A stretch of DNA of 52,342 nt from an uncultured Bacteroidota bacterium (lineage in GTDB: Bacteria; Bacteroidota; Rhodothermia; Rhodothermales; UBA10348), in assembly GCA_937876355.1 (NCBI GenBank), contig CALFHN010000102.1, positions 1-52,342 of the forward strand. The letters are read 5' to 3'. The notes under the pieces were generated by a model. It worked only from the letters and a program-made list of their open reading frames with translations, was not told where the DNA came from and did no database searches. How positions within the stretch are numbered: position 1 is the stretch's first letter; every line of letters begins with the position of its first letter. Below are positions 1 to 7,790 of the stretch, in pieces. The translations under genes and the position numbers were made by a program.

Positions 1-446
1 ACGCTGTAAATGGCCGCTCGAATATTGGGTTTGGCAAGGTTGGCTATAGCAGCTTGCGAACATATTGAAAGCAAACCATCAAAATCGTTGGCAAACTCGT
101 CATGGATCCGACTCGAGCGGCCGTAAAGCATTTGCGCTTCTGCAAGGGCTGGCTCAAATAGATGATTTTCCTGACCAAGCACCGTTTGAACGGTAATCAC
201 GCCTGACATGATCATCTGAATGCTGTTGTCAAGTACCTGATGACTGGACAAGGCCCCGTCCGTATCGTAGTGGACCTGTATCGAGGCGTCAGAAATGCGT
301 ATTTCTTTGACCGGAATACCAAGTAGGACACAAAAAACCAGTCGAGAAGCTTCGTGCACTACACGATGATCCCGGGGTGTGCTGTCTTCTCGCCGCCGAA
401 GGGCTTGGCGAAAGGCGTTAGTTCCGATAGGGGCACGAAATGACAT
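1..446 (-). CDS. FtsH-peptidase (M41)-like protein, degenerate zinc motif, 3' end beyond the window
   Basis: An open frame of 148 codons starts at an ATG (446-444) and runs off the left edge without a stop. Just after a basic stretch (ALRRRED) it reads RVVHEASRLVFCVLLGIPV. This resembles the start of the M41 peptidase domain of FtsH-like proteases, whose zinc site is HEAGH. Here the motif is HEASR, so the second histidine ligand is missing and activity would be doubtful. The rest is helical with no membrane segment in the visible part. No clear ribosome-binding site precedes the ATG. The frame closes upstream at a stop at 464-462. The M41 relation rests on one motif and general layout, so function is uncertain. 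Confidence 0.45.
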   Translation of the reverse strand, partial: MSFRAPIGTNAFRQALRRREDSTPRDHRVVHEASRLVFCVLLGIPVKEIRISDASIQVHYDTDGALSSHQVLDNSIQMIMSGVITVQTVLGQENHLFEPALAEAQMLYGRSSRIHDEFANDFDGLLSICSQAAIANLAKPNIRAAIYS

Positions 447-634
447 CGACCAGTTCCAATATTAAAGGAGTATACCTGAACTATCGGTAATGGCGACCTG
501 CCAATTAATACGTAGTTTGGCGTATTTAGGGTAGGAATGGCCATCAAAAAGACCATGCTCAATCTTTCATCCCTGTATAGCCGGTCTACTGTCGGGTCAA
601 TTTTGGATATAAGAAACCTACTGGTAGTCCCCAT
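359..634 (-). CDS. small hypothetical protein (91 aa), possibly a displaced N-terminal part of the next gene
   Basis: A 91-codon frame from ATG 634-632 to TAG at 361-359 overlaps the M41-like gene downstream by 88 bases in another frame. The N-terminal two thirds look protein-like (hydrophobic runs such as MVFLMAIPTL and YVLIG). The last third is probably the out-of-frame shadow of the downstream gene. Two readings are possible: a separate short gene with its stop inside the next one, or the first part of one gene split from the M41-like part by a frameshift near 460-480. No family is recognised. Confidence 0.25.
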   Translation of the reverse strand: MGTTSRFLISKIDPTVDRLYRDERLSMVFLMAIPTLNTPNYVLIGRSPLPIVQVYSFNIGTGRCHFVPLSELTPFAKPFGGEKTAHPGIIV

Positions 635-784
635 AATCCTGCTCTAGTTTTATTGCAACCCAGGAATTCGGCCCACCTCAGCGCTCGGTTAGATTGAATT
701 TTTAGCCACTCCGCTCCGACACCGTGAGGTAAAGCTTTTGGCGTAATCTTCGAATTTAAGGCAGGTTATTAGCAGGTGTAACTT

Positions 785-809
785 ATTAGTCTTACTAACG
801 AATACTAAT
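785..809. promoter_or_regulatory. inverted repeat ATTAGT-N13-ACTAAT upstream of padR, possible operator
   Basis: ATTAGT at 785-790 and ACTAAT at 804-809 are perfect inverted copies 13 bases apart, ending 28 bases before the padR-family start codon. PadR regulators commonly repress their own operon by binding such dyads. The site is seen; its role is inferred. Confidence 0.3.
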
Positions 810-837
810 GAAAATCTCCCATCCAACGATTTGAGTT

Positions 838-1158
838 ATGGACTTGCTAGGCCGCACAGAAGAAGTCTTACTATTAACAATCTGGCGATTACAGGATGAA
901 GCTTACGGATTGTCTATTCGAGACGAGATCTGCGCGAAAACAGGTAGTGAGTGGTCTATTGGAGCTATCTACGCTCCCTTGCATCGACTTGAGCGAAAGG
1001 GTTTGGTAACCACGAAATTTGGATTGCCAGAGGCCAAGCGAGGAGGTAGAAGAACCGTGTTGTATCACCTTACTCAAAGCGGGAAAAATGCATTACTGGA
1101 CACAAAAGCAGTTCAAGATGCACTTTGGACTGGGATTTTGACTTTGAAACGAGCGTAA
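838..1158 (+). CDS. PadR-family transcriptional regulator
   Basis: The 106-residue product is a minimal PadR regulator: a winged helix-turn-helix (about residues 8-80) with the family-typical block IGAIYAPLHRLERKGLV followed by a basic wing and LYHLTQSGK, and a short C-terminal helix for dimerisation. PadR proteins bind operator DNA as dimers and are relieved by small ligands or membrane stress. The gene ends 3 bases before the downstream permease, so they are one transcription unit. PadR + FtsX-type permease pairs are common in Bacteroidota and Acidobacteriota, where the regulator controls the permease. There is no clear Shine-Dalgarno; the start fits the family's usual N-terminus. Confidence 0.9.
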   Translation: MDLLGRTEEVLLLTIWRLQDEAYGLSIRDEICAKTGSEWSIGAIYAPLHRLERKGLVTTKFGLPEAKRGGRRTVLYHLTQSGKNALLDTKAVQDALWTGILTLKRA

Positions 1159-1161
1159 TCG

Positions 1162-3753
1162 ATGAAAAAGATTCTCCCACCTGCTCTGGCCGAGTGGATA
1201 CTGGCAAAAAGTCTTTCCCACAACATTCGATATGGTGCGATGGGCGACTTCGAGTACATATTCTCTGAAATAGCCGAATCGCGAGGCCCGCTAGCAGCAA
1301 AAGCTTGGTACTGGAAACAGTTGGCCATTTCTCTTCCACATTTAGTTCTCGACACCCTGATTTGGGCTACCGTTATGCTTAAAAATTATCTCTTAGTTGC
1401 GTACAGAAACCTGTATAAAAACAAGGCTGCCTCCTTAGTCAACATTCTTGGACTATCTGTAGCCGTTGCCGTAGCCGTCACGGGGTATCTGTTTATAGAG
1501 CGCCAATACACGATGGATGGGTTCCATGAGAATGGGGCAAATCTATTTCTAGTTGAAAACTACGTGTCGCAAGGGCAGGATATAGAGCACCGGGGAGATA
1601 CCCCCATGCCCCTCGGGCCAGCTATGCAGGCTGATCTTCCAATGGTAAAACGGGCTGTCCGAGTCGCATACGGCCATCCTACAATCAAGGTTGGCGACAA
1701 CACGTTCCAAGAGTCCGTGTGGATGGTTGATTCTGAATTCCAGGACGTGTTCTCTTTTCGCTTAAGATTGGGGGATAAAAGCGTTCCAGTTGGAATTGAT
1801 GATGTGATACTGAGTGATGCGATGGCTATCAAGTATTTCGGCGATGAAAATCCTCTCGGCAAACAGATGGAATTCATTTTCAGTGACGATACTCCTCGGA
1901 TGTTTACGGTTCGCGGTGTAGCCCATCCATTTCCGAATAAAACAAGTTTTTCATTCAATGCCCTCATTCATTTTGATCACCTTCAAATATTAGGAGTGGA
2001 TGAAGAGGACTGGGCAGAGACTACTGGTGCAACGTTTATTGAAGTTACCTCGCCAGAAGATATCCCTTCAATTGCAGGCCAAATGAATGCCTATGCTTCC
2101 ATACAGAATTCGGCGAATGAAAAGAGACCGGTAACGGAGTTTGTATTCGCAAACATTGGGGATCTGTCCACACAATCGTACGCTGTAACGGGGGATATAT
2201 CAGGGGGCTCTCATCCAGCTGGTTCTATTGTCCTTGGACTGGTGGCCTTGTTCATGCTTGCGCTCTCGTGCATCAACTACATGAATATGGCCATTGTCAC
2301 GGCATCAAAACGCCTGAAAGAAATTGGCATCCGTAAAGCAGTAGGCGGAAGTAAGTCTCAGCTAGTTATGCAGTTTCTGGCAGAAAATATCGTGGTCTGC
2401 TTGGTGGCTTTGACGTTGGGTGTTGCCATCGCCTATTTCTTTTTTGTACCTGGCTTTAATTCACTTTTTGAATGGAATGATGCCGGAATAAAGTTTGTTG
2501 ACGCAGGCATCGGCAATCTCCTGCTGTTTTTGACGGTATTATTGATCGTGACAGGGGTGGTGTCTGGCTCTTACCCAGCCTTTTATATTTCATCCTTTCA
2601 ACCGGACGCCATTTTTAGAAATAGTACTACGCTGGGGGGCGAAAGCAATTTGACAAGGGGACTACTCTCTTTTCAATTTGTCTTAGCCTTTTTGACTATG
2701 ATTATGGGTGTGGTAATGGCACAGAACTCTGATTACCAGGCAGCCATTGACTGGGGATATTCCAACGAGCTCATGTACGTCGTTCGGGCAGACAATCAGG
2801 AAGATTTTCGCAATCTTAAGTCGGAAATCGAGCAGATTGCAGGAGTTGAACAAGTTGTGGGTGCAACCCACCATTTTTCACGGTCCTGGATGAAGCCAAC
2901 CGTCGATGTAGGTACCGATCGATTGGCACCTGTCCAATTTGACATCGGAGACGGGTTTTTAGAGATGTACGGGCTAAAACTCATGAGCGGCAAAGCATTT
3001 ACATCGTCTTCTCGAACCAGCGTAGACGGCGGCATCCTGATAAATCAGTTATTCGCGGATACAAGAAGCTGGAGTCTTGAGGAGGCCATTGGTAAAACGA
3101 TTCGTGCCGATTCTACACAGTACACCGTAGCAGGTGTAGTCAATAATTTTGTATATGACACAATCTATGACCCCATTGTCCCGGCCATTCTTCTTTCGGT
3201 TCCCGAAGAAGCCCACCGCTTTTTAAGTATCCGTATTGCCGCCGGCTCGAGTGGCCAGACGGAAGAGGCGATTCGCGCCATTTGGAAAACGGTAGTCCCT
3301 GATCGGGAGTATACAGGTTTCTTTCAAGACCAGGTGTATGAGTCCATCTTTCGCGAAAATACAAACATAAAAAAGGTATTCACCTTCATTGCCATTCTGG
3401 CTCTTTTTGTGGCCTGTATGGGTTTGTTTGGCCTCACAGCACAAAAAATTGCCAGTCGAATGAAAGAGATTAGTGTTCGAAAAGTCTTGGGAGCTTCCAT
3501 CCCGCATCTGACGAAAAAAATGAATACGAGTTTTTTGATCATTGTCAGTATCTCTGCCGTCCTCGCGATGCCGATCGGATATTTCGCAATGACTGGATTG
3601 CTCGGTTCAATCTACGCAGATCCGATGCCGATTGGCCCTTCTTCGTTCATTCTGTCTTTTACTTTTGTACTCATTACGGCGATGCTGACGATCTCTACTC
3701 AGATTCGAAAAATATCGAGCGCGAATCCTGCAGACGTATTGAGAAACCAGTAG
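1162..3753 (+). CDS. FtsX/MacB-type ABC transporter permease with N-terminal prefix domain
   Basis: The 863-residue membrane protein is built as a duplicated MacB-like permease. Residues 1-70 are a soluble 'permease prefix' region often found when the gene follows padR. A first transmembrane helix (about 90-112) is followed by a periplasmic MacB core, an FtsX three-helix block (about 350-480) containing LKEIGIRKAVGGSKSQLV, a second periplasmic core (about 520-720), and a last FtsX block (about 740-860) containing MKEISVRKVLGAS. These repeats are the coupling-helix motifs that contact an ATPase. No ATPase gene lies nearby, so this is an orphan permease that must borrow one. Such proteins are thought to export lipophilic compounds or transmit envelope stress. 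Cotranscribed with padR. Confidence 0.88.
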   Translation: MKKILPPALAEWILAKSLSHNIRYGAMGDFEYIFSEIAESRGPLAAKAWYWKQLAISLPHLVLDTLIWATVMLKNYLLVAYRNLYKNKAASLVNILGLSVAVAVAVTGYLFIERQYTMDGFHENGANLFLVENYVSQGQDIEHRGDTPMPLGPAMQADLPMVKRAVRVAYGHPTIKVGDNTFQESVWMVDSEFQDVFSFRLRLGDKSVPVGIDDVILSDAMAIKYFGDENPLGKQMEFIFSDDTPRMFTVRGVAHPFPNKTSFSFNALIHFDHLQILGVDEEDWAETTGATFIEVTSPEDIPSIAGQMNAYASIQNSANEKRPVTEFVFANIGDLSTQSYAVTGDISGGSHPAGSIVLGLVALFMLALSCINYMNMAIVTASKRLKEIGIRKAVGGSKSQLVMQFLAENIVVCLVALTLGVAIAYFFFVPGFNSLFEWNDAGIKFVDAGIGNLLLFLTVLLIVTGVVSGSYPAFYISSFQPDAIFRNSTTLGGESNLTRGLLSFQFVLAFLTMIMGVVMAQNSDYQAAIDWGYSNELMYVVRADNQEDFRNLKSEIEQIAGVEQVVGATHHFSRSWMKPTVDVGTDRLAPVQFDIGDGFLEMYGLKLMSGKAFTSSSRTSVDGGILINQLFADTRSWSLEEAIGKTIRADSTQYTVAGVVNNFVYDTIYDPIVPAILLSVPEEAHRFLSIRIAAGSSGQTEEAIRAIWKTVVPDREYTGFFQDQVYESIFRENTNIKKVFTFIAILALFVACMGLFGLTAQKIASRMKEISVRKVLGASIPHLTKKMNTSFLIIVSISAVLAMPIGYFAMTGLLGSIYADPMPIGPSSFILSFTFVLITAMLTISTQIRKISSANPADVLRNQ

Positions 3754-3934
3754 CTTCCACACGATCTGTACGGTAGGCCTCGTCCGAACGAAATAGCAGA
3801 ACAAGTTCTGGCTGTGCCTCATTTCCACTGGGTATTCCCAGTCGACTCCTATCATCTATGGCCAGCCCGAATTGGTCGAAGAAATACGGTGTTTCGTCGA
3901 AAAATGGACTTTGTTTCGCTCCATAGGCCCAATC
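3695..3934 (-). pseudogene. unidentified coding-like relic (about 79 codons, no start codon)
   Basis: Between a TAA at 3937-3935 and a TAG at 3697-3695 the minus strand is open for 79 codons. It reads like real protein, for example AYGAKQSPFFDETPYFFDQF and PELVLLFRSDEAYRTDRVEA. It has no ATG and its last 59 bases lie over the end of the permease gene, so if it was a gene it is a truncated remnant. I do not recognise the family. It could also be a chance open frame. Confidence 0.25.
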
Positions 3935-3972
3935 TTAGCTTCGACAGTCAACAGTTTTAGACCAAGTCGTTT

Positions 3973-4106
3973 GTCCTAGCAGACAGAACTGATCGCACGG
4001 AAGATCCTGTTGACACCATCTTAAATGGCCTTCAAGTAATCGACGCAAAAGGCGCAATGGCTTGACGATTGACTGCGGTCAACAATCCTGCCAGACAGCC
4101 TGTTGC
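3973..4106 (+). pseudogene. possible decayed ISAs1-family transposase fragment
   Basis: One plus-strand frame from 3973 reads VLADRTDRTEDPVDTILNGL and then QVIDAKGAMA to a stop at 4063. Shifting two frames gives TIDCGQQSCQTA. ISAs1-type (H-repeat) transposases have the order VLGQ..., NEI..I..LL..LD.KGA, TIDAMGCQ, so the pieces align in order with one frameshift. No inverted repeats or ends were found. Similarity is weak and the call is tentative. Confidence 0.3.
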
Positions 4107-4146
4107 CTAAGTGGTGCTTGGGGAAAAAAGCGAACAATTAATTAAC

Positions 4147-4938
4147 ATGAAACGACTCAATCTCGGCATTTTGGGTGCTCTTGTAGTACTTGCCGGATGC
4201 TCCGATGGCGCACTTACTTCAGGTCTTCAAGACGAAACGACAGGTACGGAAGTATTCGCTTCAAAAGGCGCTACTACTTCTTCTTTTGGTAATCCGTTGG
4301 GTGAGCCCGGCGAATGCTCCGGAAACTACAGATCGAGGAGCTACGAACTGCTTGCAGGTCAGAAAAAGTTGGCTGGATTCGTAAATGTGAGCACAGACGG
4401 AAATTTCCTCTATGTCACCTACGATACCAACGAAACGGCTGACCTTAAGGAAGTACACGTAAACGTCTACACGGACGCCACCGATGTTCCTACCAAACGT
4501 CCAGCTCCAGGGCAAGCCCCCTACAAAGCGCAGAACTTGTTTTTAGACAGTTATACGGTCTCCATTCCACTCTCAGACTTTAATCTTCAGGGTGCCGACC
4601 TATGTGGATTTACGTTTTATGTCATCGCACACGCAGCGCTTACGGTGGACGAGACCGGTAGCCAAGCGAATGCAGGCGAAACCGCCTACTCCGGAGGAAA
4701 CAATAATCTTGGAAAAGGCGCTTGGTTCTACATCTCTGAGTACACGGTCGGGTGTGCGGGAGGGTGGCTGCTGGGATTCTGGGGACTCGGATCGATCGGC
4801 GCGGTCGCCGTCATGTGCGGCTTGCCTGCGGCAGGTGTCCACTGGGCAAAGCGCGGACGGCATCGCACAGGAATCGTCCTCGTGGCTTGGATACTGGCGG
4901 CAATCCCATCAGCGATTTTGACGGGCGCGTGGTTCTGA
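4147..4938 (+). CDS. putative lipoprotein with C-terminal membrane segments, unknown function
   Basis: Starting at the ATG at 4147 (12 codons inside the longest frame) gives a clean lipoprotein signal: MKRLNLGILGALVVLAGC with lipobox LAGC and cysteine 18. The next 180 residues are a Thr/Gly-rich extracytoplasmic domain with two or three cysteines and ends near WFYISEYTVGC. The last 60 residues are unlike this: two hydrophobic helices (about 205-225 and 241-262) separated by a basic loop (KRGRHR), encoded by more GC-rich DNA. A lipoprotein rarely ends in transmembrane helices, so the tail may come from fusion with another gene. No family recognised for either part. A possible IS relic lies directly upstream. 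Confidence 0.65.
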   Translation: MKRLNLGILGALVVLAGCSDGALTSGLQDETTGTEVFASKGATTSSFGNPLGEPGECSGNYRSRSYELLAGQKKLAGFVNVSTDGNFLYVTYDTNETADLKEVHVNVYTDATDVPTKRPAPGQAPYKAQNLFLDSYTVSIPLSDFNLQGADLCGFTFYVIAHAALTVDETGSQANAGETAYSGGNNNLGKGAWFYISEYTVGCAGGWLLGFWGLGSIGAVAVMCGLPAAGVHWAKRGRHRTGIVLVAWILAAIPSAILTGAWF

Positions 4939-4993
4939 GCGGCCGGATCTAGGCTATCCGCTATCCGCTACTCTGCCTCGCCAAGCGGTAGGT

Positions 4994-5437
4994 CTATTGA
5001 AAGAGTCGTTCGAGACGGTTCAAGCTGCTTGACCAACCTTGATTATGACCTTCAGCCATTTCACGGTTCGGGAAAAGATCATGCGTCAAAATGACTTCCG
5101 TGGTTTCTCCAATGGGATTGAATTCCACCGTGATGACGGTGTCGATATTCATTCTTAACTGATCTTCTAACCAGTCCCATGTATAGACCAGTTTGTTGGG
5201 GCGCTGTATTTGGAGATATGAGCCAACAGCGGTGTGTACCCTTCCTTCTGGATTAATCATTTTTATCTGATACTGACCACCGACATGGAAATTCGAATTG
5301 CATTCAATCTGGTCAACACCTTCCGGTGCTGACCACTTGGCCATTATCTCTGGATTGGTCCAGGCTTCGAAAACCCGCTCCGGCGAGGCTTGGATAATGC
5401 GCGAAATGGTAAGTGTAGTATCCGTAATTGTTGTCAT
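4994..5437 (-). CDS. SRPBCC (AHSA1-like) domain protein
   Basis: The 147-residue protein covers one full SRPBCC/AHSA1 domain, the START-like helix-grip fold with a hydrophobic pocket. Typical blocks are visible: ISRIIQASPERVFEAWTNPE and MAKWSAPEG at the start, and a closing long helix around EGHNQGWSSSLNRLERLF. Members bind hydrophobic ligands or act as Hsp90 co-chaperone-like proteins; the ligand here is unknown. It follows the ArsR gene by 20 bases on the same strand. This ArsR-SRPBCC pairing is very common and suggests the SRPBCC protein is regulated by, and may sense a ligand for, the same system. Confidence 0.9.
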   Translation of the reverse strand: MTTITDTTLTISRIIQASPERVFEAWTNPEIMAKWSAPEGVDQIECNSNFHVGGQYQIKMINPEGRVHTAVGSYLQIQRPNKLVYTWDWLEDQLRMNIDTVITVEFNPIGETTEVILTHDLFPNREMAEGHNQGWSSSLNRLERLFQ

Positions 5438-5457
5438 GAGTTTTCCCTCTCAGTGTA

Positions 5458-5787
5458 TTAACTATTCTGTTCTTCGAAATATCGGGATAGAGCATCTAGC
5501 TGTTTATCCCAGAAAATCTGATACTTTCCAACCCATTCTGATACGTCTTTCATGGGCCGGGCATCCAATTTGCATTGACTTACGCGACCATCCTTGGTTG
5601 TTTGGACCAGCCCGGCTTTTTCCAGCACACGGAGGTGCTTGGAAATCGCGGGCCTGGACATGTCAAAGGGTTTGGCCAGGCTGCCAACCGTAGTCGGTCC
5701 ATTCGCCAGTCGGATCAATATTTGCCGCCTTGTTCGGTCCGAAAGCGCCCCGAATGTGAGGTCTAATTGTTGTTCATTGGTAACCAT
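5458..5787 (-). CDS. ArsR-family transcriptional repressor
   Basis: The 109-residue protein is a single winged-helix domain of the ArsR/SmtB family: ALSDRTRRQILIRLANG, then the recognition helix segment MSRPAISKHLRVLEKAGLV and a wing with DGRVSQCKLD. No cysteine or histidine cluster for metal binding is seen (one Cys), so this is the non-metal branch usually paired with SRPBCC proteins. The C-terminal helix (about 80-105) carries aromatic residues for dimerisation. It is first gene of a two-gene minus-strand operon. A perfect 16-base palindrome covers its start codon, pointing to autorepression. Confidence 0.92.
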   Translation of the reverse strand: MVTNEQQLDLTFGALSDRTRRQILIRLANGPTTVGSLAKPFDMSRPAISKHLRVLEKAGLVQTTKDGRVSQCKLDARPMKDVSEWVGKYQIFWDKQLDALSRYFEEQNS

Positions 5788-5795
5788 ATGGTTAC
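5780..5795. promoter_or_regulatory. perfect palindrome GTAACCATATGGTTAC across the arsR start codon
   Basis: The 16 bases are an exact palindrome and contain the arsR initiation codon (5787-5785), so the same bases encode Met-Val-Thr. A dyad at this place is a natural operator for an ArsR repressor that blocks its own operon. The palindrome is seen; binding is inferred. Confidence 0.6.
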
Positions 5796-5849
5796 GAATG
5801 TAGGTGATTCCTTGATTAAAGTCAAGGAATGGCTGGAATTTGGGTGTTG

Positions 5850-6120
5850 AACCTCATCGTAGGGAAGACGGTACTTTTCGTACGATGACAATTCTGCTAG
5901 AGTGGACCATTGGCAGCTGAACATGCTTTCTGATACCGCGGTGAATTGCTCACCATAAATCCCCAGCCGGTCTACGGAAATCATTCAGGATCCAAGAGCC
6001 TTCGGTAACATTTTGAGTGAGGCAATGCGACTACAAATCCGGCGAGAGACCATCTGCCGAGTTGGTCTTCTGATGGCGAAGTGGTCGCCAGATGGTCAGA
6101 ATATTGTTTTCGGCGTATGA
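5850..6120 (+). pseudogene. possible decayed TolB-like/PD40 beta-propeller fragment
   Basis: The stretch between arsR and the MFS gene has no intact gene, but plus-strand pieces look like PD40 repeats. One frame reads TNPARDHLPSWSSDGEVVA (6036-6089), another reads AKWSPDGQNIVFG (6076-6114). WSxDG is the PD40 hallmark, and proper repeats are about 40 residues apart. Here the two hallmarks are only 19 bases apart in different frames, as expected after a deletion between repeat units. Further coding-like text (YFSYDDNSARVDHWQLN) lies near 5876. Weak but suggestive. Confidence 0.3.
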
Positions 6121-6229
6121 CAATCGCATGTGGCAGGCTGGCGAAAGCGGAAAGTAAGAGTGAGCTTCGGCACTGCCCACTCATGGTTGGCATGAAACCG
6201 CGCAAGGATAGTAGGCCGTCCTCGAAAAG

Positions 6230-7750
6230 TCACGCTGGCCGCATTTCGGCCGCTTCCTTGTCAACCTGAGACTGATAGCCGCCACGCCGTTTGTCATTCC
6301 TGTAGATAAGAGCAAAGATCAATGTTACGAAAATCCCAAGCGGTACGAGAAACCGGAATGAAAGCCGACCACCGTAATTCTCGGCCGGTCCAAGAGTGGC
6401 CTCGGCTTCATCTACGATTTCGCCCTTGACACCACTCCCAATGATGGCGCGATAGGCGTTTGCCGTCTCAACTTCCGGGAGCACACCCTCGGTGTCATTA
6501 TAGGTCAGTACGTTTTCGATGAGTACGACGGATTTGCTGACATCACCCCGTTGATCTGCCGGGACCGATTCCATCTCTGCCGTCAGAAAAGCCGAGGCGC
6601 GTTCGAGGTAGAGTATGGTTTCAGACGACGCAAACCGTTCGTGTGCAATTCCGTCTGCAAGTTGGCCAAGTAAGGGCGCGGCAACAAGACCGACTACGCC
6701 CATACCTGCACCACCCATCAGGGCCAGTCCGAGAGCTCCGCTTTTTGGAATTCGCTCAGAAACGAATCCGAGCATCGTCGGCCATATGAAACAAATTCCC
6801 AACGCAAAAACGGTAGCTGACGCAAAGGCGACCACTCCACTCTCGGCGAAACTCAGCCAGAGTAGCCCGATTGACGCGAGAGCTGTAGATATCACCAGGA
6901 TCCCAGTGGGCGAAAGCCGCCTGATAAGAGGCCCCGATGCCCACAGTCTGAGCACCGCCATTAGTCCGCTTATCCACACGAGTATCAGAATTCCCGGAAT
7001 CCCTCCAGATTCTAGTACGGCGGGTATCCAACGATTCGGTCCCAGTTCAATGGAGGCCGTAATGAACATGGCAAATAGCATCAACAAAAAAAGCGGCGTT
7101 GAAATTGTAGTGCGAATCATCTCGCCGAAGCCGACACCGGCTTGAGCGTTTTCCGTCTCTGGAAAAGATTCTCGCATCATGAGGAAGCCGTAAATGACAG
7201 CGGGGATCAGAATCAGCCCCAGTCGCAGTTGCCAGGAACCAAAACCTGCAGCATTGAGACCATAACTGGCAAGGCCTCCAAGAACAATTCCTGCGGGCCA
7301 CCACACATGAAACTGATTGAGCTTGACCGTTTTGTTGTCCGGAAAGAGAGTCGCAACAAGTGGGTTGCATGCGGCTTCTACGAGCCCGTTACCGAGCGAC
7401 AGGACGAGTGCCCCCCAAAAGAGCATCCAGAAGCCGGACGACGAGATCATGATCAATACCCCCACCACGTGGCAAACTACCGCGCTGCGCAGGAGAAATC
7501 GCATACCGAGCGTATCGCATAGCGGTCCAAAGATCAGAATTGATATAGTGAAACCCCAGACCGCAGCGCCCCCAATGTACCCAACTTGCAGATTCGAGAG
7601 AATGAACTGAGTCTTGAGCGTTGCCAATATGTCTCCAATCACGGCAAAAGCGACTGCCGAGACGGCCAGTGCGAAGCAGCTGGCAACAAAAAGTCGTTCG
7701 CGATTTATGCCGTCAGGCTGAGTTTGCGAAGGTTGCGTAGTCATTGTCAT
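6230..7750 (-). CDS. MFS sugar transporter, FHS (FucP-like) type
   Basis: The 506-residue protein has the twelve hydrophobic helices of a major facilitator. Signature stretches match the fucose-glucose/galactose (FHS) branch: GNGLVEAACNPLVATLFPDN and KTVKLNQFHVWWPAGIVLGG, where Asn/His/Trp line the sugar path. Family members are proton-sugar symporters in the inner membrane. Unusual is a soluble insertion of about 75 residues (about 390-465) before the last helix, rich in acidic residues. The gene follows the Gfo/Idh oxidoreductase gene by 40 bases and is probably cotranscribed, so it likely imports the sugar or keto-sugar that the oxidoreductase handles. Confidence 0.87.
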   Translation of the reverse strand: MTMTTQPSQTQPDGINRERLFVASCFALAVSAVAFAVIGDILATLKTQFILSNLQVGYIGGAAVWGFTISILIFGPLCDTLGMRFLLRSAVVCHVVGVLIMISSSGFWMLFWGALVLSLGNGLVEAACNPLVATLFPDNKTVKLNQFHVWWPAGIVLGGLASYGLNAAGFGSWQLRLGLILIPAVIYGFLMMRESFPETENAQAGVGFGEMIRTTISTPLFLLMLFAMFITASIELGPNRWIPAVLESGGIPGILILVWISGLMAVLRLWASGPLIRRLSPTGILVISTALASIGLLWLSFAESGVVAFASATVFALGICFIWPTMLGFVSERIPKSGALGLALMGGAGMGVVGLVAAPLLGQLADGIAHERFASSETILYLERASAFLTAEMESVPADQRGDVSKSVVLIENVLTYNDTEGVLPEVETANAYRAIIGSGVKGEIVDEAEATLGPAENYGGRLSFRFLVPLGIFVTLIFALIYRNDKRRGGYQSQVDKEAAEMRPA

Positions 7751-7790
7751 GGTGTTTCCAAAATGTTGGCTGAATCTGACCCAAAGGGTC

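Noticed and set aside
6615-7145. 176-codon plus-strand frame inside the MFS gene
   Set aside because: It is the antisense of a clearly coding transporter; Pro/Ser/Ala-rich composition is typical of an antisense shadow.
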